Assembly (NCBI GenBank): GCA_900554305.1
Contig: USGV01000007.1
Location: 1-61,932, forward strand
Origin: an uncultured Mycoplasmatota bacterium
Lineage (GTDB): Bacteria > Bacillota_I > Bacilli_A > RF39 > UBA660
Length of the DNA stretch: 61,932 bases
Direction: 5' to 3'
Of this stretch, positions 17,128 through 25,613 are shown in pieces. Below the pieces are notes generated by a model. The model searched no databases, had not been told where the DNA came from, and saw nothing but the letters and a program-made list of their open reading frames with translations. Within the stretch, counting starts at the first letter, position 1. Each line of letters begins with the position of its first letter. A program made the translations under genes and the position numbers.

Positions 17128-18294
17128 TTATTTTTCTTTTACTTCATCTCCAGTAACTCTACCAACAACATCAATTTTTTCATCGATAAAGGTTACAATA
17201 ATTTTTAATGCAGCAATCACTGGAGTTGCAACAATCATACCTATAATACCAAAGAAATGTTGGAAAAGCAATAGTCCAAGCATAATTGTTACAGGATGAA
17301 GCTTCATTGTATGCCCCATAATCAAAGGTTGATAGAAATTGTTCTCTAAAAGTTGAACAACAATAATAGAAATAGTACAACAGATACCAACAATAGGATC
17401 AGTCATAAATCCAACAAGTAATATTGGAACAGCACCAATATATGGTCCAAAATATGGGATAATATCGGTTAGTGCGCAGAAAAAGGCAAAAACCAAAGGT
17501 GCTTGCAATCCACTAATAGTAAGTCCTATCGCTTGCGTTATAAAAACTAAAGTCATCACTAACAAAACACCTTGAACATAACTACGTAAAGATTCATTCA
17601 AACGTACACTTAATTCACTAGCTCCTTTTCTCCAACCTCTAGGAAGAAAAGAAATAAAAGAACGATTAAGTTTATCGAAATCAAATAACATATAAAAGCC
17701 AATCATAAGTCCTAAAAAGAAGGAAACTCCACCACTGACAATACCAGATACAAAACTAATAGCCATATCAGGAATTCGTGTAGATAAATTCACACCAAAT
17801 GTTTCTATAGTATGATATAAATGATCTTTAACACTAGAAAAATCATAATCAAAAGTACGTGTCAAATCTGCAATTATTCCATTAAAAAACTGTTTAAAAT
17901 CATTAACCAAATCTGGAATGTTTCCAATAAAATCTTTCACTTGAGAACCCATGGCAGGAATAAGTAAAGCAACAATTAAAAATAAAATAGCAATAAACAA
18001 TAAATACACCAGGATACAAGCAAGAATTCTCGGTACTTTTTTCCCTTGTAAAATCTTAACTAAAGGATCCAACAGCCAAGCAATAATTAAACCTATAAAA
18101 ATCGGAGAAATGACAGCTAAAAACTCCCCAACAAACCGTAATGCATGCCACTCTTTCACAAGATAAGTAACCAATAATACCAAGGCAATAATAGCCATAA
18201 TATAACCTATTTGAACCAATTTTTTACCCGTAGACAAAATGTCATTTAAACTACTAATATCTACTTCTTTATCTTTTCTCTTACGAAACAACAA
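17128..18294 (-). CDS. AI-2E family transporter-like membrane protein (UPF0118)
   Basis: A 388-residue polytopic membrane protein with about eight hydrophobic segments. FLGLMIGFYMLFDFDKL and the later region from ALTDIIPYFGPYIGAVP are typical of the AI-2E/UPF0118 family (B. subtilis YrrI, YtvI). Members have been linked to autoinducer-2 export, ion transport and sporulation; the substrate is uncertain here. The start is the TTG at 18294 with AAGGAG upstream. An extended -10 (TGGTATAAT, -10 at 18336-18331 on minus) lies before it. Location next to alaS is as for yrrI in B. subtilis. Confidence 0.88.
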   Translation of the reverse strand: MLFRKRKDKEVDISSLNDILSTGKKLVQIGYIMAIIALVLLVTYLVKEWHALRFVGEFLAVISPIFIGLIIAWLLDPLVKILQGKKVPRILACILVYLLFIAILFLIVALLIPAMGSQVKDFIGNIPDLVNDFKQFFNGIIADLTRTFDYDFSSVKDHLYHTIETFGVNLSTRIPDMAISFVSGIVSGGVSFFLGLMIGFYMLFDFDKLNRSFISFLPRGWRKGASELSVRLNESLRSYVQGVLLVMTLVFITQAIGLTISGLQAPLVFAFFCALTDIIPYFGPYIGAVPILLVGFMTDPIVGICCTISIIVVQLLENNFYQPLIMGHTMKLHPVTIMLGLLLFQHFFGIIGMIVATPVIAALKIIVTFIDEKIDVVGRVTGDEVKEK

Positions 18295-18409
18295 AATATC
18301 ATCTCCTTAACACTACCATACTCTTAATTCATTATACCATATTAAATATAAAAACAGAAGAAAAGAAAACGATTTATCTAGTCATTGACAGACAATATCA
18401 GACAAAAAA

Positions 18410-18438
18410 TTGACAAGCTAAAAGAAAAATAATAATAT
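18410..18438 (+). promoter_or_regulatory. Promoter of yigZ-like gene
   Basis: TTGACA (18410-18415), 17-base spacer, TAATAT (18433-18438), about 30 bases before the ATG. Confidence 0.6.
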
Positions 18439-18469
18439 AATAAATGATTCACAATAAAAGGAGTAAAAT

Positions 18470-19057
18470 ATGAAAACAATAAAAGAAAATACAAAAAATG
18501 AAATCATTATTAAAAACTCCAGATTTATTACATTACTATATAAAATAAGAAGTAAAGAAGAAATAGAGCAGTACCTACAACAAGTAAAGAAACTCTATCC
18601 AAAAGCAACTCACTATTGCTATGCATATAAAATAGGAGAAAATATAAAAAAGACATCTGATGATGGTGAACCAGGAGGAACCGCCGGTATGCCTATGTTA
18701 AATGTTTTAGATAAAGAGGATATCACCAATATTTTAGCAATCACAATCCGCTATTTTGGTGGAATCAAATTAGGTGCTGGCGGATTAATTAGAGCCTATT
18801 CTAAATCAGTCAAAGAAGCATTAAATAAAGTAAGTTTAATAAAATTAGTAGATGGCATAAAATGCAAATTGACATTCCCTTATGTAAAAGAAAAAGATAT
18901 TATTAAGCAAATACCAGAAAAGAACATATTATCCAAAACCTATTTAGAAAATATCACCTATATAGTATTATTAACCAAAGACTCAAAATTACTCCAATCA
19001 GAAGAAGTTGAAGAACTAGAAAAAACATATATAGAAAAAGAGACTAAAAATATTTAG
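18470..19057 (+). CDS. YigZ/IMPACT family protein (UPF0029)
   Basis: A 195-residue soluble protein with the IMPACT signature: FITLLYKI, KATHYCYAYKIG, TSDDGEPGGTAGMPML and ITIRYFGGIKLGAGGLIRAYSKSV. A C-terminal DUF1949 region (about 125-195) follows. Members bind nucleic acid or ribosomes in some species, but no bacterial function is firmly set. AAAGGAG precedes the ATG. It converges on the thymidine-kinase-like gene and shares a terminator. Confidence 0.92.
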   Translation: MKTIKENTKNEIIIKNSRFITLLYKIRSKEEIEQYLQQVKKLYPKATHYCYAYKIGENIKKTSDDGEPGGTAGMPMLNVLDKEDITNILAITIRYFGGIKLGAGGLIRAYSKSVKEALNKVSLIKLVDGIKCKLTFPYVKEKDIIKQIPEKNILSKTYLENITYIVLLTKDSKLLQSEEVEELEKTYIEKETKNI

Positions 19058-19065
19058 TCTCTTTT
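19036..19065. terminator. Bidirectional terminator
   Basis: AAAAGAGACTAAA (19036-19048) and TTTAGTCTCTTTT (19053-19065) form a perfect 13-bp stem between convergent genes. Confidence 0.85.
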
Positions 19066-19636
19066 AAATTCTCCCGCTCTCCTTGAGTTTCTTATACTGA
19101 ATTAATTTTCTATAATAACAGCCAGGACACACTGCTTCATAAGTAACATCATCTTCTTTTAAAATCTTATCACCTGAAAAAGTTGTTTTGCCATTTTTCT
19201 TACGAATACTGAAAAAAGCCTCTCTCCCACAGGAACAATATGTTTTCTTTGGAATTAAAACCTGTGCAATTTCCAAAAGCCTTCTAGCACCGGGAAATCC
19301 AGTAGTCCTAAAATCAGTTCTAAGACCTAAGCACAAAATAGCAATATCTAAATTAATAGCCACTTGCAGTAATTGATCTACTTGCATCTCATTTAATAAA
19401 TGTGCATCATCAATAATTAATAATTGTAAATCAGAAAACTGTCTCTTTATTGTAAGAAAAAGGTTTTCGTCTCTCCCTATCAAATAATCATAATTAGAAA
19501 TGTCATCCTTATGTGTAATAATAGGAGCCATAATCATAACAGATAAATGATATTTCAAAAACCTTCTTTTGAGAAAGAAAACCTTTTCGCTTTTAAAAGC
19601 ATGAACAGTTCCATATTGAAAAGCTAAACGACTCAT
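19064..19636 (-). CDS. Thymidine-kinase-like protein with degenerate active site
   Basis: The C-terminal two thirds align well with type II thymidine kinase: LDIAILCLGLRTDFR, then the zinc site CSCGREAFF...CPGC, and TYEAVC. However, the P-loop, normally A-M-N-[AS]-G-K-S-T, reads GTVHAFKSE (residues 9-17), replacing the essential Gly before Lys with Phe, and the D-E-x-Q-F motif with the catalytic Glu reads DDAHLL. Both ATP binding and catalysis are therefore doubtful; this may be an inactive or repurposed paralogue. It begins 2 bases after the adhesin gene and is presumably cotranscribed with it. 190 residues is a normal family length. Confidence 0.8.
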   Translation of the reverse strand: MSRLAFQYGTVHAFKSEKVFFLKRRFLKYHLSVMIMAPIITHKDDISNYDYLIGRDENLFLTIKRQFSDLQLLIIDDAHLLNEMQVDQLLQVAINLDIAILCLGLRTDFRTTGFPGARRLLEIAQVLIPKKTYCSCGREAFFSIRKKNGKTTFSGDKILKEDDVTYEAVCPGCYYRKLIQYKKLKESGRI

Positions 19637-19638
19637 AC

Positions 19639-22600
19639 TTACCCTTGCCTTTTTACATAAACATAGCCTAAAATACTAAGTCCTAGCATTAAAATCAAAG
19701 TACCAAAGAACCAAAAAAGCAAAGCATTTTGAGAAGTATTTGGAACTTCAACCTCTAAAGCATTAAACATAGTAATCGTTTGAACATCACTAGTTTCTTC
19801 AACCTGAAAAGTAAGCTGTGCTTGAGACAATTGATAACCATTAGGCGCCTTCACTTCAGTCAACGTATAAGTACCTGGCAATAGACGATTTATCCGTTTA
19901 GAAGAATCTGTAGAATCCCATTCACTAACAACATCACCTTGTTCATTTCGTAAAATAAAATGTCCACCAGCTAATTGCTTACCACCAATCATTTCTTTCT
20001 TTTCAAAGTCAATCTTTGTATAATCATTAGCGAAAGATACAACATCAGTAATACCATCATCAGAAACAGTAAAAGTATAAGGATTAGAATTTAAAATCAT
20101 ACCATCAGGAACCTTTGTTTGTAAAAGCACATAAGTACCATTAGTTAAAATTCCGGAAACAAATTCTTCTTTTTGAACAGTATAAGTATCAACTAATTTA
20201 TTATCTCCAGTAAATAATTGGAACTCATACCCAGAAACTCCATTCGTATCAATATGTAACCGCTTATCCTTAACATGAATCTGTACAAAATCACTCTTCA
20301 AAGATACATTTTTTGTCTTACCTAAAGAGTCGATTGAAAAAGTTATCTTAGAATTAGTACCAACATAACCGCTAGGAGCACTAACTTCTTCCAAAACATA
20401 GTCTCCCCGAGCAAGTCCACGAAAGACTGTAGCCTTGTTCTCACTAACAAAAGTAATAGCTTCCATCCCACCATCTACTCTAGATAATCGTAAAGTTGCA
20501 CCAGCAATATAATCTCCAGAAGAAGAATCAACTTTGCCAAGTTTTACCATAGTTTGACTATTTTCAAACTCAACTGTAATCGTAGGATGTTCATAATCAA
20601 TAGTAAACTGCTTTAAAGAAGAATTGACAACATAACCACTAGGAGCCTCTGTTTCTTTAACATAATAAACCCCTTCACTCAAATTATCAAAGACTTGATA
20701 ATCATCACTAGTAGTCCAAGTATCAACAACTTCATAATTAGAATTCAAAAGTTCTAACGTAGCACCAGGGACTATTTTTTTAGAATCTGCATCTACTTTA
20801 GCAATCATAACCGATATTTTCTTATTTTTTATAGTATACGTTGCAGTTGTAGTATTATCATCAACAACCACTTTAACTCGTTCAAAGCTACCCACATATC
20901 CTTTAGGAGCAGATACTTCTTCTAAGTAATAAGTACCATTAGCAAGACCAGAAATCATATGCAAATCATTAGAACTAGTCCATTTTTCAATTACTTTATC
21001 TTTAGAATCGACTAATTGTAATACAGCACCAGAAACATAGTTACCAGTATCAGCATCAATCTTTCCTAGATAGATACCCTTCTTAGTATTTTTAATTGTA
21101 ACAGATAAATTTTCTGTATTCTCTGTAACTTCAAAAGAAACAGGATTAGGATTTAGTTGGTAACCTTCAGGTGCTTTAAGCTCTTTTGCTGTATAATGAC
21201 CAACAGGTAGTTTTTTAATAACAGTAGGAGTTTTAGTAGAAGTAAATTCTTCTACTTTAGTACCATCTTCGTCATAAATAGCAATAGTTGCTCCTGCTAA
21301 AAGATTACCTTCTTCATCAACTTTAGAAATCATGACAGAACTTTTTGTATTAGAAAACTTAATAGTGATTTTCTTAGTCTGCGTATTAGAAACAGTAAAT
21401 GGCATCGTGTTAGTTTGAGTAACATAACCACTTGGTGCACTAACTTCTTCCACCCTATAATTACCAGTAGCTAAACCTTCAAAAACCTTAGCTTCCTTTT
21501 CCGTTACCCAAGTAGCAATCTCTGCATTAGTATCAGCATTAACAATACGAAGTGTTGCACCTGCTAAAGGATCTCCTGATTCTTCATCAACTTTTAATAT
21601 TTCCACCTGATTCTTTTGATCTTTCATAGTGATAGAAAGTTCGCTTGTGTCTTCAGTAATAGAAAAATCATAAGGATCTGTATTTAAATAATATCCGCTT
21701 GGCGCACTAACTTCTATCGCCTGATAATCACCAACCGACAAATTCGGTATTTTAGTATAACCACTACCCGAAGTAAACCGATACACTTCCTTACCAGTAT
21801 CATCAATCACCTTAATAACAGCACCAGAAATAGGAAGATTGGTATCTGTATCCACCTTACGAATTTGAACAGAAATAGGCGTATTAACAAGTTTTACACT
21901 AGGATTTAAATTAGTAGTAGTATTTAAAATAACAGACTGGCTATCAGACTGAATCAAATATCCACTTGGTGCACTCTTTTCCACTACCGTATATTTACCA
22001 GGTAAAAGATTACGTATAGTAGTTGCAGTTGTAGTAGAGTCAAAACTATATATCAGTTGTCTTTGATTTCCAACCTCACGATACACTTCTATTTTAGCAC
22101 CAGCAAGTAATTGATCAGTACTGCCATCAATCTTTTCTATTTTTAAACTTCCAGTAGGAATAGTAATATCTGCAGAAGCAACAGCCTGTTTAGAAGTTGC
22201 TTCTACTAAAGCCACAATCGATAACTGCATAGTATCTTCATGACTAGTAGGGCGATATTGATATGCTTCATATTCTTGATAATCCATAGTAACACTAACA
22301 CGTAAAGAAACATCAGAAGAATTTAATTTTTCTAAAGGAAGACGAATTTTAAACTTTTTTCCATTAGAAATCTTTGTACCAGCAGAAATCACTTCACCCT
22401 GTTCATTAAGTACTTGTGCTCCATCAATGCTTAAAGCAACACTATAAGAAGAAAAGTTTACGTTAGAAGTTACTGTAATCAAATCTGTTTCTAAATAAGA
22501 AGCAGAAGAATCCAAATGAAAATCACTGGAAACAACTGAAAAATTAGGTTTTACATTAGTATAAGTATCCTTAGCATTAATCGCATTCGTAACTAAACCA

Positions 22601-23145
22601 TTAATAATAGAATAATATTTACTACTCTTAATAGCAGCCTTTTGATTTGCAGTCAAAGAACCAGATACAGTATCATCAACACCAGTAGAACGATCTTGAT
22701 ACAACCATAAAGCAACTTGCGTAAGATAAGAATCAACCCATTCCCCTTCATCACTCAATGTTTTTTCAGGATAGCCATTCATCATAATATAAGCATAACC
22801 AGAATCTAATTTTTTATCTTTAACAATAGTAGTATCATTATACCAATCCTTTGTCCTTTCCAAACAATACATATGATAAGTAGTACCACCACTAGTCGCT
22901 ACAAAAGGCGTAAGCGAAATAATATCACTCCCACTAAGACTAGGAAACAAATTAACTCGATATCCATCATCAGAATATAAAGTATTAGTAGTAAGAGTTT
23001 CGGGTAAACTAGTACTAGCAGCAAAGCTAGTACCAAAAACACCAACAATAACAAAAGAAAAAACCACCAAAAAAATCGTAACAAAACTAATTATTTTACT
23101 AGTTTTAGCTTGATTGAACCACCAATTTTTAAATCTTTGAAACAT
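19639..23145 (-). CDS. Thioester-domain cell-wall adhesin with SpaA/Cna-B repeats
   Basis: A sortase-anchored surface protein of 1168 residues. After a signal peptide (hydrophobic core about 18-42) comes a thioester domain with Cys94 and the TQVA motif (Gln143), the pair that forms the internal Cys-Gln thioester used for covalent host attachment in known adhesins. From about residue 330 nine prealbumin-like repeats follow; most begin with a KVD/KID strand, contain EVSAPSGY or EAPSGY and end in an Asn-containing strand, the signature for isopeptide-stabilised SpaA domains. The end carries VPNTS, a membrane helix and KRQG, a variant LPxTG sorting signal. The ATG at 23145 is preferred to the GTG at 23154, which lies in the ribosome site. 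Confidence 0.9.
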   Translation of the reverse strand: MFQRFKNWWFNQAKTSKIISFVTIFLVVFSFVIVGVFGTSFAASTSLPETLTTNTLYSDDGYRVNLFPSLSGSDIISLTPFVATSGGTTYHMYCLERTKDWYNDTTIVKDKKLDSGYAYIMMNGYPEKTLSDEGEWVDSYLTQVALWLYQDRSTGVDDTVSGSLTANQKAAIKSSKYYSIINGLVTNAINAKDTYTNVKPNFSVVSSDFHLDSSASYLETDLITVTSNVNFSSYSVALSIDGAQVLNEQGEVISAGTKISNGKKFKIRLPLEKLNSSDVSLRVSVTMDYQEYEAYQYRPTSHEDTMQLSIVALVEATSKQAVASADITIPTGSLKIEKIDGSTDQLLAGAKIEVYREVGNQRQLIYSFDSTTTATTIRNLLPGKYTVVEKSAPSGYLIQSDSQSVILNTTTNLNPSVKLVNTPISVQIRKVDTDTNLPISGAVIKVIDDTGKEVYRFTSGSGYTKIPNLSVGDYQAIEVSAPSGYYLNTDPYDFSITEDTSELSITMKDQKNQVEILKVDEESGDPLAGATLRIVNADTNAEIATWVTEKEAKVFEGLATGNYRVEEVSAPSGYVTQTNTMPFTVSNTQTKKITIKFSNTKSSVMISKVDEEGNLLAGATIAIYDEDGTKVEEFTSTKTPTVIKKLPVGHYTAKELKAPEGYQLNPNPVSFEVTENTENLSVTIKNTKKGIYLGKIDADTGNYVSGAVLQLVDSKDKVIEKWTSSNDLHMISGLANGTYYLEEVSAPKGYVGSFERVKVVVDDNTTTATYTIKNKKISVMIAKVDADSKKIVPGATLELLNSNYEVVDTWTTSDDYQVFDNLSEGVYYVKETEAPSGYVVNSSLKQFTIDYEHPTITVEFENSQTMVKLGKVDSSSGDYIAGATLRLSRVDGGMEAITFVSENKATVFRGLARGDYVLEEVSAPSGYVGTNSKITFSIDSLGKTKNVSLKSDFVQIHVKDKRLHIDTNGVSGYEFQLFTGDNKLVDTYTVQKEEFVSGILTNGTYVLLQTKVPDGMILNSNPYTFTVSDDGITDVVSFANDYTKIDFEKKEMIGGKQLAGGHFILRNEQGDVVSEWDSTDSSKRINRLLPGTYTLTEVKAPNGYQLSQAQLTFQVEETSDVQTITMFNALEVEVPNTSQNALLFWFFGTLILMLGLSILGYVYVKRQG

Positions 23146-23174
23146 GCATCTCACCCAACCTTATACTTAATTCA

Positions 23175-23203
23175 AGTATAGCACAAGAAAAAAAGCAAGT
23201 AAA
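23175..23203 (-). promoter_or_regulatory. Promoter of the adhesin gene
   Basis: On minus, TTTACT (23203-23198), 17-base spacer, TATACT (23180-23175) with an extended TG one base before. It lies just after sigE, so the adhesin need not depend on the spoIIGA-sigE transcript. Confidence 0.6.
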
Positions 23204-23212
23204 CGAGAAACC

Positions 23213-23905
23213 TTAAAAATTGCCAACAACGGTTCGCAAACGTTTAATCACTTTTTTTTCAATCCTAGAAATATAAGATTGTGAGATTCCAAGTTTTTCA
23301 GCAACTTCTTTCTGGGTTAATTCATCATTTCCTAACAAACCATAACGAAGAACAATAATATCACGATCTCTTGGTTTCAACTTCATAACTTCTTGAAGCA
23401 TAATTTTTTTATCGCTAGCTTCTTCAATCTCTCGAGTAACAATATCTGCATCAGTCCCCAACACATCTTCAAGATGAAGCTCATTTCCTTCCCCATCCAA
23501 CGATAAAGAAGCATCAATACTAATCTCTGTCTTCGTTTTTTTATTTTTTCTTAAATGCATCAGAATTTCATTATCAATACATCTAGAAGCATAAGTGGCG
23601 AGCTTAATATTTTTACCGCTTTGAAATGTTTGTATTCCTTTTATTAAGCCAATAGTTCCAATACTAACCAAATCCTCTAAATCAACCCCCGTATTTTCAT
23701 ACTTTTTAGCTAGAAAGACCACCAGCCTTAAATTATGTTCAATTAATTGCTCTTTTGCATAAATGTCTCCCTGTTGCATCTTCTCAATATATAATTCCTC
23801 CATTTCCTTAGATAAAGGTTCTGGAAGCATATCCGTAGCACCAACATAAAAGATACTAGTAACCCTATAAAATAATGATTTTATCCATAAAATAAACTGT
23901 TTCAT
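23213..23905 (-). CDS. sigE: Sporulation sigma factor SigE
   Basis: SigE is the first mother-cell-specific sigma factor. The 230-residue protein matches the family along its length: a hydrophobic membrane-associated pro-region (MKQFILWIKSLFYRV), LPEPLSKEME, NLRLVVFLAKKYENTG (region 2.1), DLVSIGTIGLIKG, LATYASRCIDNEIL (2.3-2.4), and ELTQKEVAEKLGISQSYISR (4.2). The presence of the pro-sequence implies activation by SpoIIGA, encoded directly upstream with a 4-base overlap. sigG, which follows sigE in many Bacilli, is not here. Confidence 0.93.
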   Translation of the reverse strand: MKQFILWIKSLFYRVTSIFYVGATDMLPEPLSKEMEELYIEKMQQGDIYAKEQLIEHNLRLVVFLAKKYENTGVDLEDLVSIGTIGLIKGIQTFQSGKNIKLATYASRCIDNEILMHLRKNKKTKTEISIDASLSLDGEGNELHLEDVLGTDADIVTREIEEASDKKIMLQEVMKLKPRDRDIIVLRYGLLGNDELTQKEVAEKLGISQSYISRIEKKVIKRLRTVVGNF

Positions 23906-24672
23906 AATTCCTCCTTAAATATACTTGGTAAAATACAATCCACTCCCCCTAAAGAAAAAGAAGTTTTGCTAAAACCAATTAAACATTTCGAAAACTCCAC
24001 ATTATCAATAACTACTCTATCTACTTTTGAACAGAGAATAACACCTTCCGTATTCAATGCTTTATAAGGAACATAAAAACAATGGGAAACCGGAATATCA
24101 ACTTTTGAATTAATTAATATGACACTTTTACCAGTAGTAGGATCCTTAAGCTGATTCCCCGTATCAAGCATTCCCTTCAAATAATACACCTTTTGGTCTT
24201 TATATATCTGAACGATATATAAAAGAGAACTACGAGCTTTATTATTTTTATAATTCTTAATATAAAAATACAAAAAAACAGGGGTAAGAGCAAGAACCGC
24301 CAATAAATTAAGTCCTAACCCAGTACCATAAAATAAAGCACCCTGACTTTCATAAGTAAAATTAATATCAAGTAAATACAAAAAACCACCTAAAATCATA
24401 CTTATTAAATAAAAATACAAAAAATCAGAGAAAAAGTTAGCCCTACCAAAAGTAATTAAAATAATCAACACACTAATAACCAGTTTAAATAAAAGCAAGC
24501 AAAAATTAGACAGTGATAGAAATAAAAGAAAAATAGTAAGACTACCAAACAAACTACCCAAGACAATTCTCTTACAAGAAGTAGTTTCTTTTAACACTAG
24601 TTTTGTTGTATATAAAATCAAGAAATCAAAGAAAAAGTTAATGAAAAAGACCAAATCTAAATACACTTTCAT
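23902..24672 (-). CDS. spoIIGA: Sigma-E processing peptidase SpoIIGA
   Basis: SpoIIGA is a membrane-embedded aspartic protease that cleaves pro-sigma-E. The N-terminal half (about residues 1-150) has five hydrophobic segments, starting VYLDLVFFINFFFDFLIL, and the protease half carries MLDTGNQLKDPTTGK with the catalytic Asp. The 256-residue protein is about 50 shorter than B. subtilis SpoIIGA, mainly at the C terminus, where it still ends in the usual F-K-E-like tail. I chose the ATG at 24672, since the GTG at 24684 lies in the GGTGATAG ribosome site. Overlap with sigE indicates translational coupling. Confidence 0.9.
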   Translation of the reverse strand: MKVYLDLVFFINFFFDFLILYTTKLVLKETTSCKRIVLGSLFGSLTIFLLFLSLSNFCLLLFKLVISVLIILITFGRANFFSDFLYFYLISMILGGFLYLLDINFTYESQGALFYGTGLGLNLLAVLALTPVFLYFYIKNYKNNKARSSLLYIVQIYKDQKVYYLKGMLDTGNQLKDPTTGKSVILINSKVDIPVSHCFYVPYKALNTEGVILCSKVDRVVIDNVEFSKCLIGFSKTSFSLGGVDCILPSIFKEEL

Positions 24673-24690
24673 CCCTATCACCACAATAAG

Positions 24691-24726
24691 TATAAAAAAA
24701 AGAAATGACTAAACTTGTCATTTCTT
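24691..24726 (-). terminator. Terminator upstream of spoIIGA
   Basis: AAGAAATGAC (24700-24709) pairs with GTCATTTCTT (24717-24726), followed on minus by a T run. It ends the yitT operon. The same DNA has ATGACA and TATACT (minus strand) spaced by 21 bases and could double as a spoIIGA promoter. Confidence 0.8.
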
Positions 24727-24735
24727 GAATAATAA

Positions 24736-25050
24736 CTAAATTTTTTTCTTATGAATAAATATCTTGATAATATAGCTTAAGAAAATACACATAATAACAA
24801 CAAAAGCCCACTGTAAAATAGTATTAATAACACCATTACAATATTTATCAATAATTGCTGGTATACTAGCAGGTACATATTTACCAATTAAGGCACTAAC
24901 ATCAGGCAAACCAATATTATTTTTAATAAACGTTAAAATCCTAAGTAATATATCAACAATAGCCATAAAAAAAACAAAAGAAGAAAAACGTTTAAAAAAC
25001 ATAATAACAATAACAATTAAGACAACTAACACAACTACATCAATATACAT
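24736..25050 (-). CDS. Small membrane protein, unknown
   Basis: A 104-residue protein with a hydrophobic segment at 5-32 (including FVFFMAIVDILLRI) and another near 78-98, ending in HKKKI. The region between (about 40-75) is compact and contains GLPDVSALIGKYVPASIP. I do not recognise a family. It is the last gene of the yitT-25614-MBL operon and is followed by a terminator. Confidence 0.65.
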   Translation of the reverse strand: MYIDVVVLVVLIVIVIMFFKRFSSFVFFMAIVDILLRILTFIKNNIGLPDVSALIGKYVPASIPAIIDKYCNGVINTILQWAFVVIMCIFLSYIIKIFIHKKKI

Positions 25051-25060
25051 AAAAGCACTC

Positions 25061-25585
25061 CTAACTTAAATATGGATTATGAGAAAGTTCATAGTCTAAA
25101 GTAGTAACTTCCCCATGACCAGGATATAATGTAATATCTTTTGGATACTCTTTCAATTTAGAAAGACTATTTTTCATTTCATCTTCACTTCCACCAGGCA
25201 AATCACATCTACCAATAGACTCTTGAAATACAAAATCTCCAACAAACATTACCTGTTCATTTGGAAAATAAAAACTAATGGAGTCTTTAGAGTGCCCCGG
25301 AGTAAAAATAACTTGGAAATCAAAATCCCCAATTTGAATACTCGTCTCTTCAACACTACTCTTCTTAAAAATCTTAACACTTCTTTTCGTTAAGAAATTA
25401 CGAAGTGCACCAATGTGATCAAAGTGTGAATGCGTAAGTAAAACAGCTAATACTTTAGCGTCGCCCACAGCCTCTTTAATTTTTGGATAATCATCTCCAG
25501 GATCTACTACTAAACAAGTATTATCTTTTTTTAAAACATAACAATTTTCATCAAGCAATCCTGTAACAATTTTTTCAATTTTCAT
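25061..25585 (-). CDS. MBL-fold metallo-hydrolase (YqgX/glyoxalase II-like)
   Basis: A 174-residue metallo-beta-lactamase-fold enzyme with the metal-binding motif THSHFDHIGAL, DPGDDYP, GHSKDSISF and a final PGHGEVTT. The short length matches YqgX-type hydroxyacylglutathione hydrolase homologues, which act on thioesters such as bacillithiol adducts; the substrate here is unknown. I chose the ATG at 25585 because the GTG at 25594 is part of the AGGTGATA ribosome site. It is third in the yitT operon. Confidence 0.85.
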   Translation of the reverse strand: MKIEKIVTGLLDENCYVLKKDNTCLVVDPGDDYPKIKEAVGDAKVLAVLLTHSHFDHIGALRNFLTKRSVKIFKKSSVEETSIQIGDFDFQVIFTPGHSKDSISFYFPNEQVMFVGDFVFQESIGRCDLPGGSEDEMKNSLSKLKEYPKDITLYPGHGEVTTLDYELSHNPYLS

Positions 25586-25613
25586 TATTATCACCTATTC
25601 TAATATAACATAA

